DNA from: Pseudorhodoferax sp. Leaf267
Lineage (GTDB): Bacteria > Pseudomonadota > Gammaproteobacteria > Burkholderiales > Burkholderiaceae_C
Assembly (NCBI RefSeq): GCF_001422405.1
Contig: NZ_LMMV01000005.1
Coordinates: 92,242-156,241, forward strand
DNA: 64,000 bases
Reading direction: 5' to 3'
A program made the translations under genes and the position numbers. Shown here one piece after another: positions 63,962 to 64,000 of this stretch. Positions within the stretch are counted from its first letter, which is position 1, and each line of letters begins with the position of its first letter. The notes under the pieces are model-generated. The model was given only the letters and a program-made list of their open reading frames with translations, had not been told where the DNA came from and made no database searches.

Positions 63962-64000
63962 AGCCTGACGATGACCTACTTTCACACGGGAACCCGCACT
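63962..64000 (-). rRNA. rrf: 5S ribosomal RNA, 3' end only
   Basis: Read on the minus strand, the last 39 bases give GCGGGTTCCCGTGTGAAAGT followed by AGGTCATCGTCAGGCTC, the standard betaproteobacterial 5S 3' end. The rest of the gene and the 23S and 16S genes should lie just outside the window. The strong terminator follows 12 bases later. Confidence 0.93.

Overview
The window is a GC-rich, gene-dense chromosomal segment from a betaproteobacterium. The best fit is the family Comamonadaceae (order Burkholderiales). The reasons are the neighbourhood hemL / thiD-like / rubredoxin / twitching chemosensory genes, the YqgE-RuvX-PyrR-PyrB-pseudo-dihydroorotase order, several orphan Bug (TctC-type) solute receptors, abundant GTG starts, and a 5S rRNA 3' end of betaproteobacterial type at the right edge. 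It looks like ordinary chromosome. I see no IS element, integrase, tRNA or CRISPR array. Genus is not decidable from sequence reading alone.

Layout. 1-2.1 kb: hemL (cut by the left edge), a ThiD-like kinase and a divergent rubredoxin. 2.1-9.3 kb: a reduced Pil-Chp chemosensory cluster (PilG, PilI, a PilJ-like transducer without a periplasmic sensor, ChpA). 9.3-21.2 kb: a complete alpha-glucoside uptake and breakdown locus (LacI-type repressor, ABC transporter, GH13 glucosidase, GH65 phosphorylase, beta-phosphoglucomutase, LamB porin) closed by a good terminator. 21.2-21.6 kb: a decayed NylB-like hydrolase. 21.7-24.5 kb: a coupled DUF3649-PepSY-DUF3325 membrane operon and a PRC-barrel protein. 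24.5-26.0 kb: photolyase. 26.0-30.9 kb: yqgE-ruvX-pyrR-pyrB-pyrX-plsC, interrupted by structured intergenic elements.

30.9-35.4 kb: an RpiR regulator divergent from a class-III aminotransferase, an Asp/Glu-racemase-like protein and a CoA-transferase. 35.4-36.1 kb: a PIN toxin / Phd antitoxin pair. 36.2-39.2 kb: ferric-type ABC ATPase and permease, and IF-1. 39.5-50.4 kb: a LysR regulator divergent from a pimelate-type dicarboxylate beta-oxidation operon (PimF-, PimB-, PimC-, PimD- and PimE-like), followed by a Bug receptor, a class-III CoA-transferase and another Bug receptor. 50.5-55.5 kb: an opposite-strand operon (Bug, enolase-superfamily enzyme, D-2-hydroxyacid dehydrogenase, Bug) under a divergent GntR regulator. 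55.5-63.9 kb: CLC protein, GFA-family protein, YchF, MOSC protein, UbiH-type hydroxylase, lipoprotein DsbC and M61 peptidase. The right edge is the tail of an rRNA operon.

How the genes work together. The sugar locus should import an alpha-linked disaccharide through LamB and the ABC transporter. It can then split the sugar by hydrolysis (GH13) or phosphorolysis (GH65 then PgmB). The Pim-like locus should activate a dicarboxylic acid with a CoA-transferase rather than a ligase and degrade it by beta-oxidation, with Bug proteins as periplasmic binders. The most notable observations are the stripped-down Pil-Chp system, a CLC protein with Gln at the gating-glutamate position, an intergenic repeat whose two copies show compensatory base changes, several promoters that appear to give leaderless mRNAs, and clear operator repeats beside four local regulators.
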